From Methylotenera sp. (GTDB lineage Bacteria > Pseudomonadota > Gammaproteobacteria > Burkholderiales > Methylophilaceae), in NCBI RefSeq assembly GCF_029946165.1, contig NZ_JAQSDZ010000018.1:1-64000 (forward strand): a stretch of 64,000 bases of DNA. Reading direction: 5' to 3'. A program made the position numbers and the translations under genes. The notes below the pieces were generated by a model, which saw only the letters and a list, made by a program, of their open reading frames with translations, was not told where the DNA came from and searched no databases. Shown one piece after another: positions 1 through 10,195 of this stretch (positions are counted from its first letter, which is position 1; every line of letters begins with the position of its first letter).

Positions 1-18
1 TGACTTAGCTTCATTTAT

Positions 19-39
19 TTAGCATAACATTTATGCTAA
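19..39. terminator. Perfect hairpin at left edge
   Basis: TTAGCATAA and TTATGCTAA form a perfect 9-bp stem with a 3-nt loop. No strong T-run follows on either strand, so this may be a weak terminator of a gene left of the window or just a dyad. Confidence 0.35.
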
Positions 40-128
40 TCTACTACAGCCCCTTCCATTTAGTTTACTTTACAATACATTTTTAAATTAAATATCAGTT
101 TAAATCTGAACAAAAATGCAATATCAGC

Positions 129-944
129 ATGAGCTCATTTCAATATACTGCCTTAATTAGAACGCACAACAGCTTTCCACTCGTGGCTGAAGTGGTTGAA
201 AAGCTACGCGCACAAACTTTTCCACCAGCTATGATACTAGCTGTTGATTCAGCATCCAGTGCTGAACAAAGACTATCACTCGAAAAAGTTTTTGATCAAG
301 TAATCGACTACCCTAATGAACCTTTTAATTACTCAAAAGCGATTAATATAGGTGTTGAGGCTTGCCAAACAGAATATGTATTAATCATTAGCTCACATGT
401 CGTTATGCAATCTGAAATTATGATACAGAAGGCATTAGGAGTGATCAAATATGAAAAAACTAATTGCCTAGGTTTTTGCCTCTGCGCCACCACGAACCCA
501 GACAAACTGTGGAGTGAACAAAAAATTGATACTCAAAATTTCTCTCCAGCAATTGGGCTATCTAACTCCTGTGCATTTTTAAAAGTTAAACCAATATTAA
601 ATCGTCCATTTCGTGAAGATGTATTTTCTGCCGAAGATCAAGAATGGGCATCATATTATTTACGTAAGCATAATGCCTATTTCTTCGGTATATTAAGTTA
701 TCACCTAAAATATATAAATCAACACATGAATGACTTAAAAAAAATTAATGAAGAGATTTCAATGGCTTATTTCACACATCAGCAATTACGCAGCCCAAAA
801 AATATTACACTCAGAGTTATAAGAGCTGCACTTGCGCTAGTAAGAAATAGACCTAATAGAGCTAAATTACATATCATACTTGCAAAAGAGCTCTTTCTAT
901 CCTACTTCAGAAAACCAGTTAGAAAGTCTTCTTACTACAAGTAG
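129..944 (+). CDS. Family 2 glycosyltransferase
   Basis: The N-terminus looks like a GT-A family 2 glycosyltransferase: the segment YTALIRTHNS is followed by a helix and the AVDSASS nucleotide-binding strand. The middle has the acceptor-side motif AEDQEWASYYL (ED near residue 170). The product probably adds a sugar to a lipid-linked repeat unit at the cytoplasmic membrane. At 271 aa it is a normal length for a compact GT2. It is the only plus-strand gene in the left part of the polysaccharide locus and converges on the pyruvyl transferase, so it forms its own transcription unit. The sugar donor cannot be predicted from sequence alone. Confidence 0.82.
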   Translation: MSSFQYTALIRTHNSFPLVAEVVEKLRAQTFPPAMILAVDSASSAEQRLSLEKVFDQVIDYPNEPFNYSKAINIGVEACQTEYVLIISSHVVMQSEIMIQKALGVIKYEKTNCLGFCLCATTNPDKLWSEQKIDTQNFSPAIGLSNSCAFLKVKPILNRPFREDVFSAEDQEWASYYLRKHNAYFFGILSYHLKYINQHMNDLKKINEEISMAYFTHQQLRSPKNITLRVIRAALALVRNRPNRAKLHIILAKELFLSYFRKPVRKSSYYK

Positions 945-996
945 TTCCACCATACTAAAATCATTGGAGGATCTCTAACTTACTACTTTTAATATC

Positions 997-1998
997 TTAA
1001 TCTTTAGGTAGTAAATTCAACTTAGCTAAAGCTTCATCTGATGTTTTTGCTGTTTGAACTGCTGGGTAAATATGAGTCCAAGCGCTAATATAGCTAGAAA
1101 CTTTTCCATAGCTATTATCTAAAGCGACATGTGGAATATCGAGAAGCGTTGAGAGTATGTGTGCGTGCAAACGATCAGTAATGATATGTCGACCATTTGA
1201 TAGTAATTTTAGACCACGATTAACCCTACCCTGAGCTAGTAACTGATAATAAGTTAAGCGTGCATCACGCTTATTCCAGTGACCACTATATATAGCCTGA
1301 AATACAGCCGAGTATTTGGTTTTTTTATTAAAACTATAGGGCTCTTCAAGCCAGTCAGCATGTTCTGAATTTAGTATCGTATACAATAAACTACGATCAT
1401 ATTCTGCACGCTCTGCATCGTCGCGCAATAACATAAAAACATCTTTACTTGCTTGTATTGGTCGTTTAATCGACCCAATAACAAATGCACTATCTGGAAC
1501 AAGTTGCAACGAGCATTGAAAGTGTTGCTGAGCAAATTCATAGCTATTTTGATCTCTGACTAACAAATGATAGTTCGAGTGTTGCTCGATAATTCTTGCT
1601 GTTTTATTAACTGATGCAAGATTACTAAAACTAATTGATTGCGGTAACTGAATGATCATCCTATCTTTGAATCGTCCTATGATCATCTCTCTGAAATCTT
1701 GATGCGATAACCAGATATCCCCAAAATTTCCACCACCATGCATAATAATTGGCCCTGACGGTAGAGCTTTTAATAACTCGTCAGCATCAAAATTTTGTAA
1801 CGTACATACATATGAAGGCTTATTTCCTGTCAATTGCAAAAGCAATTCAATTTGCCCTAACCAGATTGCACTATCACCAACATTAGAATGATCAGGAAAG
1901 TCAATTAGCGCATAACATGTTCCAAATGGTATTAACTTGCCTAGTACATTTTTTAATCGTTCCACTTGCATATTAATTACGGCTTCATTTCTCTTCAT
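997..1998 (-). CDS. Polysaccharide pyruvyl transferase family protein
   Basis: The protein matches the polysaccharide pyruvyl transferase fold: an N-terminal segment with DHSNVGDSAIWLG, then the glycine loop MHGGGNFGDIW, and a C-terminal TDRLHAHILSTLLDIPHVALD motif typical of the family. It likely transfers pyruvate from phosphoenolpyruvate to a sugar of the exopolysaccharide, giving an acidic ketal. Length (333 aa) is normal. A purine-rich GAGGAAAA precedes the ATG. It lies 23 bp downstream of a flippase gene on the same strand, so it is probably in an operon with polymer assembly genes. Confidence 0.85.
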   Translation of the reverse strand: MKRNEAVINMQVERLKNVLGKLIPFGTCYALIDFPDHSNVGDSAIWLGQIELLLQLTGNKPSYVCTLQNFDADELLKALPSGPIIMHGGGNFGDIWLSHQDFREMIIGRFKDRMIIQLPQSISFSNLASVNKTARIIEQHSNYHLLVRDQNSYEFAQQHFQCSLQLVPDSAFVIGSIKRPIQASKDVFMLLRDDAERAEYDRSLLYTILNSEHADWLEEPYSFNKKTKYSAVFQAIYSGHWNKRDARLTYYQLLAQGRVNRGLKLLSNGRHIITDRLHAHILSTLLDIPHVALDNSYGKVSSYISAWTHIYPAVQTAKTSDEALAKLNLLPKD

Positions 1999-2021
1999 CC
2001 AATTTTCCTCTTTCTATAATG

Positions 2022-3506
2022 CTATGCGTTACTTACACGTCGAATTTTTTCAATTAATTTAAATACTATTTTTAAAATCTCATTTTCTGGCCCTTGGGGT
2101 CTACCAGCAATAATCCATAAAATAAAGTGTGTTGATAAGTATATCAATGCACCAAAAATAATTAATGCAACAATTTTAAACAATAAATCTAGTTGTGCTC
2201 CACCTTGTCCTAATATGCTTTCTAGGTATAGAACACAAATTGCCATCAACAAAATACTAATCAATGAACGCCCATTGGCTGCAATTTGCGAGCTTATTGC
2301 CGTACCAATAAGACGACGTACTAAGTGCATATTGATAAAAATCGCAATTACTCCTGTAATAGCACGAGCATAAATAATGCCAAGCAGTCCGCCCATGAAC
2401 ATTCCGGCAACGATAATTGGTACTCTCATACCAAAGCTAAACAAATCTCGTTTAAACAATAGTTTTGTTTCACCTTTAGACATAGCAAGCGGCTGTACAG
2501 GAGAACTCAATGTCTGCAAAGCAAATACGCATGAAAGCACTTGAATAACTTGAACTATAGGCAACCATTTTTCACCCATTACCAAAAGTACCATGGGATG
2601 AGCAATAAGCGCGAAACCTACGCCTATAGGTAAAACAATTGCGGTAATTAATGATTGAGCAGATTTATAGGCAGCTTTGAGGCGCTCATTATCATCAGAT
2701 ATTTTCTTAAAACCGGGGAACAGGGTTGTTTGCAGTGGACCTATTGTTTCACGGGTAGGCAGGCCAGCTAAATTATCCCCTACACTGTAAAATCCTAATG
2801 ACTTAACACCTAAGTAGCTGCCTATAAGTAAGTGATCTAACTTCCAATTGAGTGTATTAACAATCTGCCCAAATGTTAACCAAATTGAAAATGACCAAAG
2901 TTCTTTTGAATGAGCGAATGAAAACTTTGGTTTAAAGGGAATAATAATATAAGAAATTACAATCCCTACAAATTGCGAGGCGATCATACCTCCAACTAAT
3001 GCCCAATAGCTTTTATATATTAAAGCTATCGCAACGCCAACAATAAACCCTGCGAACTTTTGTGAAACCGTTAGTGCAAACTCTTGCCAGAAAACTAAAT
3101 CTCGGGTCAATAGTACCATTTTAGGATTATTCAATCCACTCATCACAATCGATACGGCTAGAAACAACATAATGCTTGTTAATCTAGGTTCATGATAAAT
3201 CTGCGCCATGATGGGCGCAGAAATAGAGAAGATAATGCCTATTATTAACGCACGCGACAGATTTAATGTCCATGCGGTATTAAAGTGTATATCTGTAGGA
3301 CTTTTATGATGTATTAAAGCATTCGCCATCGACAATTCAGTAAGCGCACTAATAATCGTTAGCATGGTAAGGGCTAAAGAGAACAAGCCAAAATCTTCTG
3401 GTGTGAGCAAGCGTGCTAATATTAAAGTACTGCCAAGCGCTAACAAGTTGACAATTACCTTGGCCGCACCTAACCAAGCAACGCCTTTGGCAAGTTTATC
3501 TTTCAT
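2022..3506 (-). CDS. Wzx-like lipopolysaccharide/EPS flippase (copy 1)
   Basis: A 494-aa integral membrane protein of the MOP/polysaccharide-transporter superfamily with about 12-14 hydrophobic segments. The N-terminus GVAWLGAAKVIVNLLALGS and the block RLLTPEDFGLFSLALTMLT are hallmarks of the Wzx/RfbX-like group. It should flip undecaprenyl-linked repeat units across the inner membrane. It is strikingly similar along its whole length to the flippase at 4920-6395, indicating gene duplication. Both copies look intact. Confidence 0.88.
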   Translation of the reverse strand: MKDKLAKGVAWLGAAKVIVNLLALGSTLILARLLTPEDFGLFSLALTMLTIISALTELSMANALIHHKSPTDIHFNTAWTLNLSRALIIGIIFSISAPIMAQIYHEPRLTSIMLFLAVSIVMSGLNNPKMVLLTRDLVFWQEFALTVSQKFAGFIVGVAIALIYKSYWALVGGMIASQFVGIVISYIIIPFKPKFSFAHSKELWSFSIWLTFGQIVNTLNWKLDHLLIGSYLGVKSLGFYSVGDNLAGLPTRETIGPLQTTLFPGFKKISDDNERLKAAYKSAQSLITAIVLPIGVGFALIAHPMVLLVMGEKWLPIVQVIQVLSCVFALQTLSSPVQPLAMSKGETKLLFKRDLFSFGMRVPIIVAGMFMGGLLGIIYARAITGVIAIFINMHLVRRLIGTAISSQIAANGRSLISILLMAICVLYLESILGQGGAQLDLLFKIVALIIFGALIYLSTHFILWIIAGRPQGPENEILKIVFKLIEKIRRVSNA

Positions 3507-3544
3507 GTTGATTCTTTTGTAAGTAGAGTCTTTTTATCAATTCA

Positions 3545-3869
3545 ATCCTTAAATTTCATTAATTAAGCAAGTTAAATAATCCATCACTGCATTCCAAAGC
3601 ATATTGCCACACTGCAACCGTCTTTCAACCCTAGGTTTTACTGACAACCCTTCCGCTCTATTTTGAGCCAGCACTGCACCGTACTTTCCAGCAATCGCAG
3701 GTCGACCACGTCTAGGTTCTTCACCCATCCATTGCGGCGAAGCTTTCGGCTAATCGTCGAAACAGACCTACCCAATCCAACCAGCTATCCAACTAGGCTA
3801 AAACCCTAACGTTAACTGCGCCTGTATAAGGCTACGTTCTTCAATACTTAATTACTTGTAATTTCCCAT
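3545..3869 (-). pseudogene. Degenerate IS30-family transposase N-terminus
   Basis: Reading the minus strand from the ATG at 3869 gives, across several frames, the conserved start of an IS30-type transposase: LSIEERSLIQAQLTLGF, then RSVSTISRKLRRNGW (the helix-turn-helix), then GEEPRRGRPAIAGKYGAVL and PRVERRLQCGNMLW. In-frame stops and at least two frameshifts separate these blocks. The catalytic DDE part is missing. It is a decayed relic in the 450-bp gap between the copy 1 flippase and a glycosyltransferase. No terminal inverted repeats were identified. Confidence 0.82.
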
Positions 3870-3956
3870 GCAACATTTTCCTTCGAATAAGTTGCACTTC
3901 AAATTTGAGCGCGCCTAGTATATAAAATATTCAGCACAACTTTAAAATAATCTATG

Positions 3957-4856
3957 CTATTTGATTAAAAGTAGTTTTTTAATTAACTTTTTTAAAGGTC
4001 TTAAAATACTTTTATGGGTATAGTGTAAAAAGATTATAAGATAGCCTTCAAACCAAAATCCTCGCCTTACAAAATCAACTACCTCTTTGAATGTAGGTGC
4101 GAAACCATAATAAGTAGAATAAACCTGTAAATTCAACCTTTGCTGGGCTCTAGCATCATTAGGCACATGCAGTTTAATCATTAATTCGCAAGCTTTAGAA
4201 ATCCTTGTCTTTTGCCCAACTGAAAGTCTGTCGGTTCTTGGTGTAGTATCAAATACATAGGTCGCCATGTCTAACAACCTAGCAGTGCCAAATTTCTTTA
4301 AAACTCGGTAAAAACATTCTAAATCTTGCCACGCAGGCATCTGTTCATCGAATAATCCAGCTTCTATAAAGTGATGCCGTGGAGCAAAAATCTGATTGCC
4401 AATGTAATTCACACGGTGTAAATCAGTGTATTCAATATTGCTCAATTTTTGGCTTTCCTTCAAACGTGCACCATTCCTCGAAATATATTGACAATATATA
4501 CAAGCAATTTGATCAGTTGAGTTTTGAGATAAAAAATTCCAATATCCTACTAATGCACTAATATGATTGCTCTTAAACTCGTCGTCATCATCTAAACCTG
4601 TAACAAATACACCAGAAGAGGCTTTAATTGCAAGATTACGCGCATAACAAGCACCCATACTCACTTCGTTTCGGAAAAATCTTACGCGAGAATCAACTTC
4701 TGAAATATGTTTTAGATACTCTGTCGTACCATCCGTTGAAGCTTCATCCACAACAATTAATTCGAAATTCTCATATGTCTGATTCCTTACCGACTCCACA
4801 GCAGCCTTAAGCATGTCAAGGCGATTTTTTGTAGGCATGTAAATTGAAACTAACAT
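3957..4856 (-). CDS. Family 2 glycosyltransferase
   Basis: Classic GT2/GT-A protein: the start MLVSIYMPTKNRLDML, the donor-binding VVDEASTDGT, and the metal-binding DxD-type motif GLDDDDEF near residue 95 are all present. WQDLECFYRVL near residue 175 resembles the catalytic-base ED region. It likely adds one sugar to a lipid-linked EPS repeat unit. It has 299 aa, with a basic, hydrophobic C-terminus that may associate with the membrane. It sits between the two paralogous flippases, next to an IS30 relic. Confidence 0.87.
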   Translation of the reverse strand: MLVSIYMPTKNRLDMLKAAVESVRNQTYENFELIVVDEASTDGTTEYLKHISEVDSRVRFFRNEVSMGACYARNLAIKASSGVFVTGLDDDDEFKSNHISALVGYWNFLSQNSTDQIACIYCQYISRNGARLKESQKLSNIEYTDLHRVNYIGNQIFAPRHHFIEAGLFDEQMPAWQDLECFYRVLKKFGTARLLDMATYVFDTTPRTDRLSVGQKTRISKACELMIKLHVPNDARAQQRLNLQVYSTYYGFAPTFKEVVDFVRRGFWFEGYLIIFLHYTHKSILRPLKKLIKKLLLIK

Positions 4857-4919
4857 GATGTTTCCTTTTTTGTATAAATCTATCCAAGAATTTCAAATCT
4901 GGATTCAAGAGTAATTTTT

Positions 4920-6395
4920 TTAATATTTTGCTCTTGGTAATGATTTCGCTAGTAACTTAGCAAATTGCGTTTCTGGGCCATGTGGCATACCTAATTTAAA
5001 CCAAATGATTAAGCTTGTTAAGACATATGCCAAGCCGCCCAAGAGAATAAACGCAGTAATCTTTAGCGTTAAGATGAGAGGCGTTCCTTCACTCCCAATA
5101 AAGTGTTGCAACATCAAAACAGTGCCAATCATGATCAATATACTTATGAACGATCTTGCATTAGCCAGCACTTGGTCAATAATCGAGGTTCTAATTAATC
5201 GGCGAACAATAAACATATTCATTGAAATGCTGATAAAAGTTGATATTGCTCGACCATATAAAAGTCCAATTAAGCCGCCTAACATCAAACCAATAATGAT
5301 TAATGGCACACGAATCAAGAAGCTAATCAAATCACGCTGAAACAAAAACTTCGTCTCACCTTGCGCCATAGCTAGCGGTTGCGCAGCAGCACTTAACGTT
5401 TGAAAGGCGACAGTAACGGCAATAATCTGAATCACCTCTACGGCAGGCAGCCATTTGACCCCCATCAGTAACAAGACTACTGAATGTGCAACCAATGCAA
5501 ATCCCACACCTAGTGGTAAAGCTATTGCAAAAATGAGGGTTTGGGCTGTTTTATAGGCTGACTGCAGGCGTGAATTATCATCTCTAATTTGAGAAAATGC
5601 AGGAAAAAGTGTAGTTTCAAGTGGCCCAATAATTTCACGGCTAGACATGCCGGCTAATTTATCACCAACGCTATAAAAACCTAGTGTAGCTTTACCCAGA
5701 TGTGCGCCAACAAGCAATTGGTCAAAATTCCAATTCAGTGTGTTTACAATTTTACCAAAGGTCAGCCAAATAGAAAAAGACCATAACTCTTTAGCGTGAA
5801 TGATTGCAAATTTAGGTCTAAAAGGAATGATTACATAAGAGACTATAATCCCTATTATTTGTGAAGCAACAATACCTCCTACTAAAGCCCAATAACTTTT
5901 ATAAACCAATGCGATAGCAATACCCACGATAAAACCTACTAACTTCTGTGTCACGGTCATGACAAACTCTTGCCAGAACACTAACCTCCTAGTTAGGATT
6001 ACCGTTTTAGGATTATTAAAACCAGATAAAATTACTGAGCCGCCAATTACGAGCATCACATCTAGCAGTCGAGGTTCATGATAAGCGTTACTAGCGAGTG
6101 GTGCGGCTGCGCAAAAGATTAACCCAACGATAACAGCACGACATAAATTTAGTGTCCACGCAGTATTGAAATGTAAATCGGTTGGATCTTTATGATGAAT
6201 TAATGCAGATGCAAGTGACAGCTCAGTCACCGAGCCAATGATTGTTAACATTGTCGTTGCCAACGCCACCAAGCCAAAGTCTTCTGGGGTGAGTAATCGA
6301 GCAAGAATTAAAGTGCTAATTATCCCGAGAAAATTGACTATTACCTTGGCCGCGCCTAACCAAGCGACACCTATCGCGAGTTTATTTTTAATCAT
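4920..6395 (-). CDS. Wzx-like lipopolysaccharide/EPS flippase (copy 2)
   Basis: A 491-aa polytopic membrane protein, paralogous to the flippase at 2022-3506. The N-terminal GVAWLGAAKVIVNFLGIIS and RLLTPEDFGLVALATTMLT, the central YKSYWALVGG and the later LGFYSVGDKLAGM are shared almost exactly. It should translocate undecaprenyl-pyrophosphoryl oligosaccharide. The copies differ mainly in hydrophobic residues and the C-terminal 60 aa. It lies 50 bp downstream of kdsA on the same strand. Which copy serves which substrate cannot be told. Confidence 0.88.
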   Translation of the reverse strand: MIKNKLAIGVAWLGAAKVIVNFLGIISTLILARLLTPEDFGLVALATTMLTIIGSVTELSLASALIHHKDPTDLHFNTAWTLNLCRAVIVGLIFCAAAPLASNAYHEPRLLDVMLVIGGSVILSGFNNPKTVILTRRLVFWQEFVMTVTQKLVGFIVGIAIALVYKSYWALVGGIVASQIIGIIVSYVIIPFRPKFAIIHAKELWSFSIWLTFGKIVNTLNWNFDQLLVGAHLGKATLGFYSVGDKLAGMSSREIIGPLETTLFPAFSQIRDDNSRLQSAYKTAQTLIFAIALPLGVGFALVAHSVVLLLMGVKWLPAVEVIQIIAVTVAFQTLSAAAQPLAMAQGETKFLFQRDLISFLIRVPLIIIGLMLGGLIGLLYGRAISTFISISMNMFIVRRLIRTSIIDQVLANARSFISILIMIGTVLMLQHFIGSEGTPLILTLKITAFILLGGLAYVLTSLIIWFKLGMPHGPETQFAKLLAKSLPRAKY

Positions 6396-6444
6396 TATTC
6401 ATTTTACTGATGCACTACTTGTTAAATCAATAGTAAGATAATTT

Positions 6445-7627
<1,183 letters not shown>

Positions 7628-8353
7628 TTACTTTTCAGCAATTAGTATATTGGGAATTGCGAGTTTTGTTTCACTGACTAGCTCCATCAAGAACGCTTCT
7701 TGCTTTTTATAAGCGTCATCAGCCTCAGTAGGATCACTAATTGCGGTTGATACTCTGACTAAAATGCCATCTAAAACCTTACCTTTTAAACCATCACGTA
7801 ATATTTTCAATCTGGCGGACATTCCACTTGTGGGGTAGTCGTCACCGATTCTTATCCAATAACTCACTGTTTCATAGCGCCTTTGATTACTCACTAATAG
7901 TCGTAGCGCCTTGATTGGCTTTTCCGAAGATAAATGCATGGTGTTATTACTTTTACTTAATAACTGAAAACCTTGTGCCACATAGCATACTTCTGGACGG
8001 TGAATTTTAATATCTTGTTTCTGTTCTCGTGCATAAGCTAAGGCGAGCATGATTCTATCGCCACTTTTATTGGCATAAGTGCGCATCAGAATTTTGTCGT
8101 ATAGTTGACTAGCTAAATCATTGCCGCCTGTAGTCAGACTAACTTGGGTAAAGGGGTCTGCAATCTGTTCCCATCCTCCAAATTTCACTGGGATAAGAGC
8201 GTCAAGGTCGGGCGTGCTATTTACTGCATGCGTCGTAGGCGTCAATTTAATGGCGGATAATGCAGCCAAAATTAAAAATGCTGCTACTAACAGACTTTTT
8301 CTTTGTGTTATTTGAGGAAATATGAACATATTTATTTGCATCATGTTCTTCAA
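7628..8353 (-). CDS. epsI: EpsI family exosortase-associated protein
   Basis: A 241-aa protein with one N-terminal membrane anchor (about residues 15-37) and a periplasmic domain of the EpsI/DUF3485 type: the segments KFGGWEQI, a central [11 protein letters not shown] and a late [11 protein letters not shown] are typical. EpsI proteins accompany or fuse to exosortases; their precise biochemical role is unproven. The start overlaps the end of exosortase epsH by 4 bp (ATGA), so the two are translationally coupled. Confidence 0.9.
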   Translation of the reverse strand: MKNMMQINMFIFPQITQRKSLLVAAFLILAALSAIKLTPTTHAVNSTPDLDALIPVKFGGWEQIADPFTQVSLTTGGNDLASQLYDKILMRTYANKSGDRIMLALAYAREQKQDIKIHRPEVCYVAQGFQLLSKSNNTMHLSSEKPIKALRLLVSNQRRYETVSYWIRIGDDYPTSGMSARLKILRDGLKGKVLDGILVRVSTAISDPTEADDAYKKQEAFLMELVSETKLAIPNILIAEK

Positions 8354-9264
8354 ACATTAACCACTGTAGGTGTGCGATTTTCAAACTTACCAGTTAAATA
8401 TCTTAATAAACTATCCACACCAATAATAAGCATTAGTGCAGTCATGAATAAAAACATACCCGAGAATTCATGTACGAATCCTTGCCCTGCCTCATCCCCC
8501 CAATAAAAAGTGATAAGCGCTAATACGATGACTCTCGTGACATTCGAGGCAAAAGATATTGGTATTATCAATATTGCTAGCAAGGCATTGCGCAGGGGAG
8601 ATTCGTGTCTCATTACGTTCATATAGAGTAAGCCCAACGCTTCCAATGTAAATAATGAGTTTAAGCCCGCGCATGCATCTGCAACTAATAACTGATATTG
8701 CCCGATATAGATAATGACTCCATTTCGAGCTACGGGATAATCCATGCGATATAGCAGATGTTCAGACGCATAGGAAACTGCCATTTTCATGGGTTGCGTA
8801 ATAATATCAATCACCGAAGGTGGCAATGGCACCATAAAACACATAAAAAAGAACGCAAACCAAAAGTGTTTAGCCACTGCCACACCAAAGAACAACAGTG
8901 TTAAGCCTAGTAAGACCATTACTAATGAACCGACTTCAAATATATAGAGTGATTGAGACCGGCCAAGGGCATAAAATGCACAGCCTAATATTAAAATAGG
9001 CCATCCTAATTTTGGTGCGGGAATAACAGGGATGTTACTGTTAATTAACAGCTTAGCTTTGTAATAAAAAAACCATAAAGCAACCGCAAATACGATAGGT
9101 CCATGAGCTTGTTGGTCAGTTTTCCAAATGCCATGAAATAAATCTGAAAACGTAGGTACATATACCACTAGCAAACCAAGCAAAATTGTAAGCAAGGGCA
9201 ATAGCGGCACTATGGGGTTTTTACTTAAATTTGAAGCTGAAAAGTTAATGGCTAAATCCCCCAA
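8350..9264 (-). CDS. xrtB: Exosortase B (EpsH)
   Basis: A 304-aa multi-pass membrane transpeptidase thought to cleave PEP-CTERM sorting signals during export, analogous to Gram-positive sortases. The conserved catalytic residues are visible: Cys198 in [11 protein letters not shown], Arg244 in NVTRVIV and His265 in FVHEFSG. About eight hydrophobic helices. The neighbours epsI, epsG, epsF, epsE, epsD and epsL define the XrtB subtype. Two candidate substrates are in this window (18735-19475 and 56795-57376). Confidence 0.95.
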   Translation of the reverse strand: MGDLAINFSASNLSKNPIVPLLPLLTILLGLLVVYVPTFSDLFHGIWKTDQQAHGPIVFAVALWFFYYKAKLLINSNIPVIPAPKLGWPILILGCAFYALGRSQSLYIFEVGSLVMVLLGLTLLFFGVAVAKHFWFAFFFMCFMVPLPPSVIDIITQPMKMAVSYASEHLLYRMDYPVARNGVIIYIGQYQLLVADACAGLNSLFTLEALGLLYMNVMRHESPLRNALLAILIIPISFASNVTRVIVLALITFYWGDEAGQGFVHEFSGMFLFMTALMLIIGVDSLLRYLTGKFENRTPTVVNV

Positions 9265-9312
9265 TGTAGAACGATGGTATTATCGCCTAAGTTCCTGATC
9301 TTACTCTGACCC

Positions 9313-10191
9313 TTAAAAATCGTTAACAACTGCCCCAACAATTTGCACCCCAGCCAGCGATAGCTGATCGCGAATATTTGTTAAATCTGACAGTCGCGTT
9401 TGATTAAGCCTTGAAGTTAATAAAGCGCCTTCACAACGGCTCGCTACAGTTTGCGCATCCGATGTTTCAATGGCAGGCGCTGTATCGACAATTACTACGT
9501 CGTAATGCGCGTTAGCCTGTTTCATGAACTCTATAAAATTAGAACGACTTAATAGCTCCTGCGGGTTCGGCGGTACGGTACCAGCACCTAATACGGTTAA
9601 ATCCACAAATGAATCCACTTTTTTCACAACCTCAAGACCTGCGCGACCAGCCAAGATATCTGACAGTCCTCTTGATTCGTTTAAATTGAAAATCTTATGT
9701 TGAACTGGCTCTCTTAGATTTGCATCGATTAGCAGAGTTTGCTCACCTAATTGAGAAAACACTACGGCCAAGTTTGCCGCTAAATTACTACAACCATCGC
9801 CAGAAGTTGCCGAAACAATTGCTAACGACTTATAGCCTTCATTAAACCACCGAAGTATTAGCTGACTTCTTAAAGCCCTGAGTGCCTCAACTTGTTTAGA
9901 AAAAGGCTTGTAAGCAGCTACTAGCTCTTTGCTAAATTGACCTTGATTAGGTTGTAGATAAGGGTAGTCAAATTGCAAGGACAATACTTGTTTGATATCT
10001 GCCTCAGTAATTAAACCAAGTTTTTGAGCAGCTTCTCCAAAGCGAATATTTTCTACTTTTTGCAATCTAAGTACGCGTTCTGCATCTTCTGGCTTTATTT
10101 TACCTAAATCAAGCAGTAACTTACCCATGCTTGAGTCGGCTTTACGAGCATCATTTTGCACCAATTGTTTATCCACGTTAATATCACCCAT
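9313..10191 (-). CDS. epsG: EpsG, chain-length-determinant ATPase (BY-kinase-like) with MshEN-like N-terminus
   Basis: The cytoplasmic partner of EpsF in setting polymer length. Residues 22-80 (LGKLLLDLGKIKPEDAERVL and the following helix) resemble an MshEN/GspE N-terminal domain. Residues 120-290 form a MinD/Wzc-type P-loop ATPase with Walker A' TLLIDANLR and Walker B YDVVIVDTAPA. The Walker A loop reads SGDGCSN (130-136), with Cys134 where the usual lysine stands. The protein ends at VNDF with no tyrosine cluster, so it lacks the classical autophosphorylation tail. It is 4 bp downstream of epsF. Confidence 0.88.
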   Translation of the reverse strand: MGDINVDKQLVQNDARKADSSMGKLLLDLGKIKPEDAERVLRLQKVENIRFGEAAQKLGLITEADIKQVLSLQFDYPYLQPNQGQFSKELVAAYKPFSKQVEALRALRSQLILRWFNEGYKSLAIVSATSGDGCSNLAANLAVVFSQLGEQTLLIDANLREPVQHKIFNLNESRGLSDILAGRAGLEVVKKVDSFVDLTVLGAGTVPPNPQELLSRSNFIEFMKQANAHYDVVIVDTAPAIETSDAQTVASRCEGALLTSRLNQTRLSDLTNIRDQLSLAGVQIVGAVVNDF

Positions 10192-10195
10192 ATAT

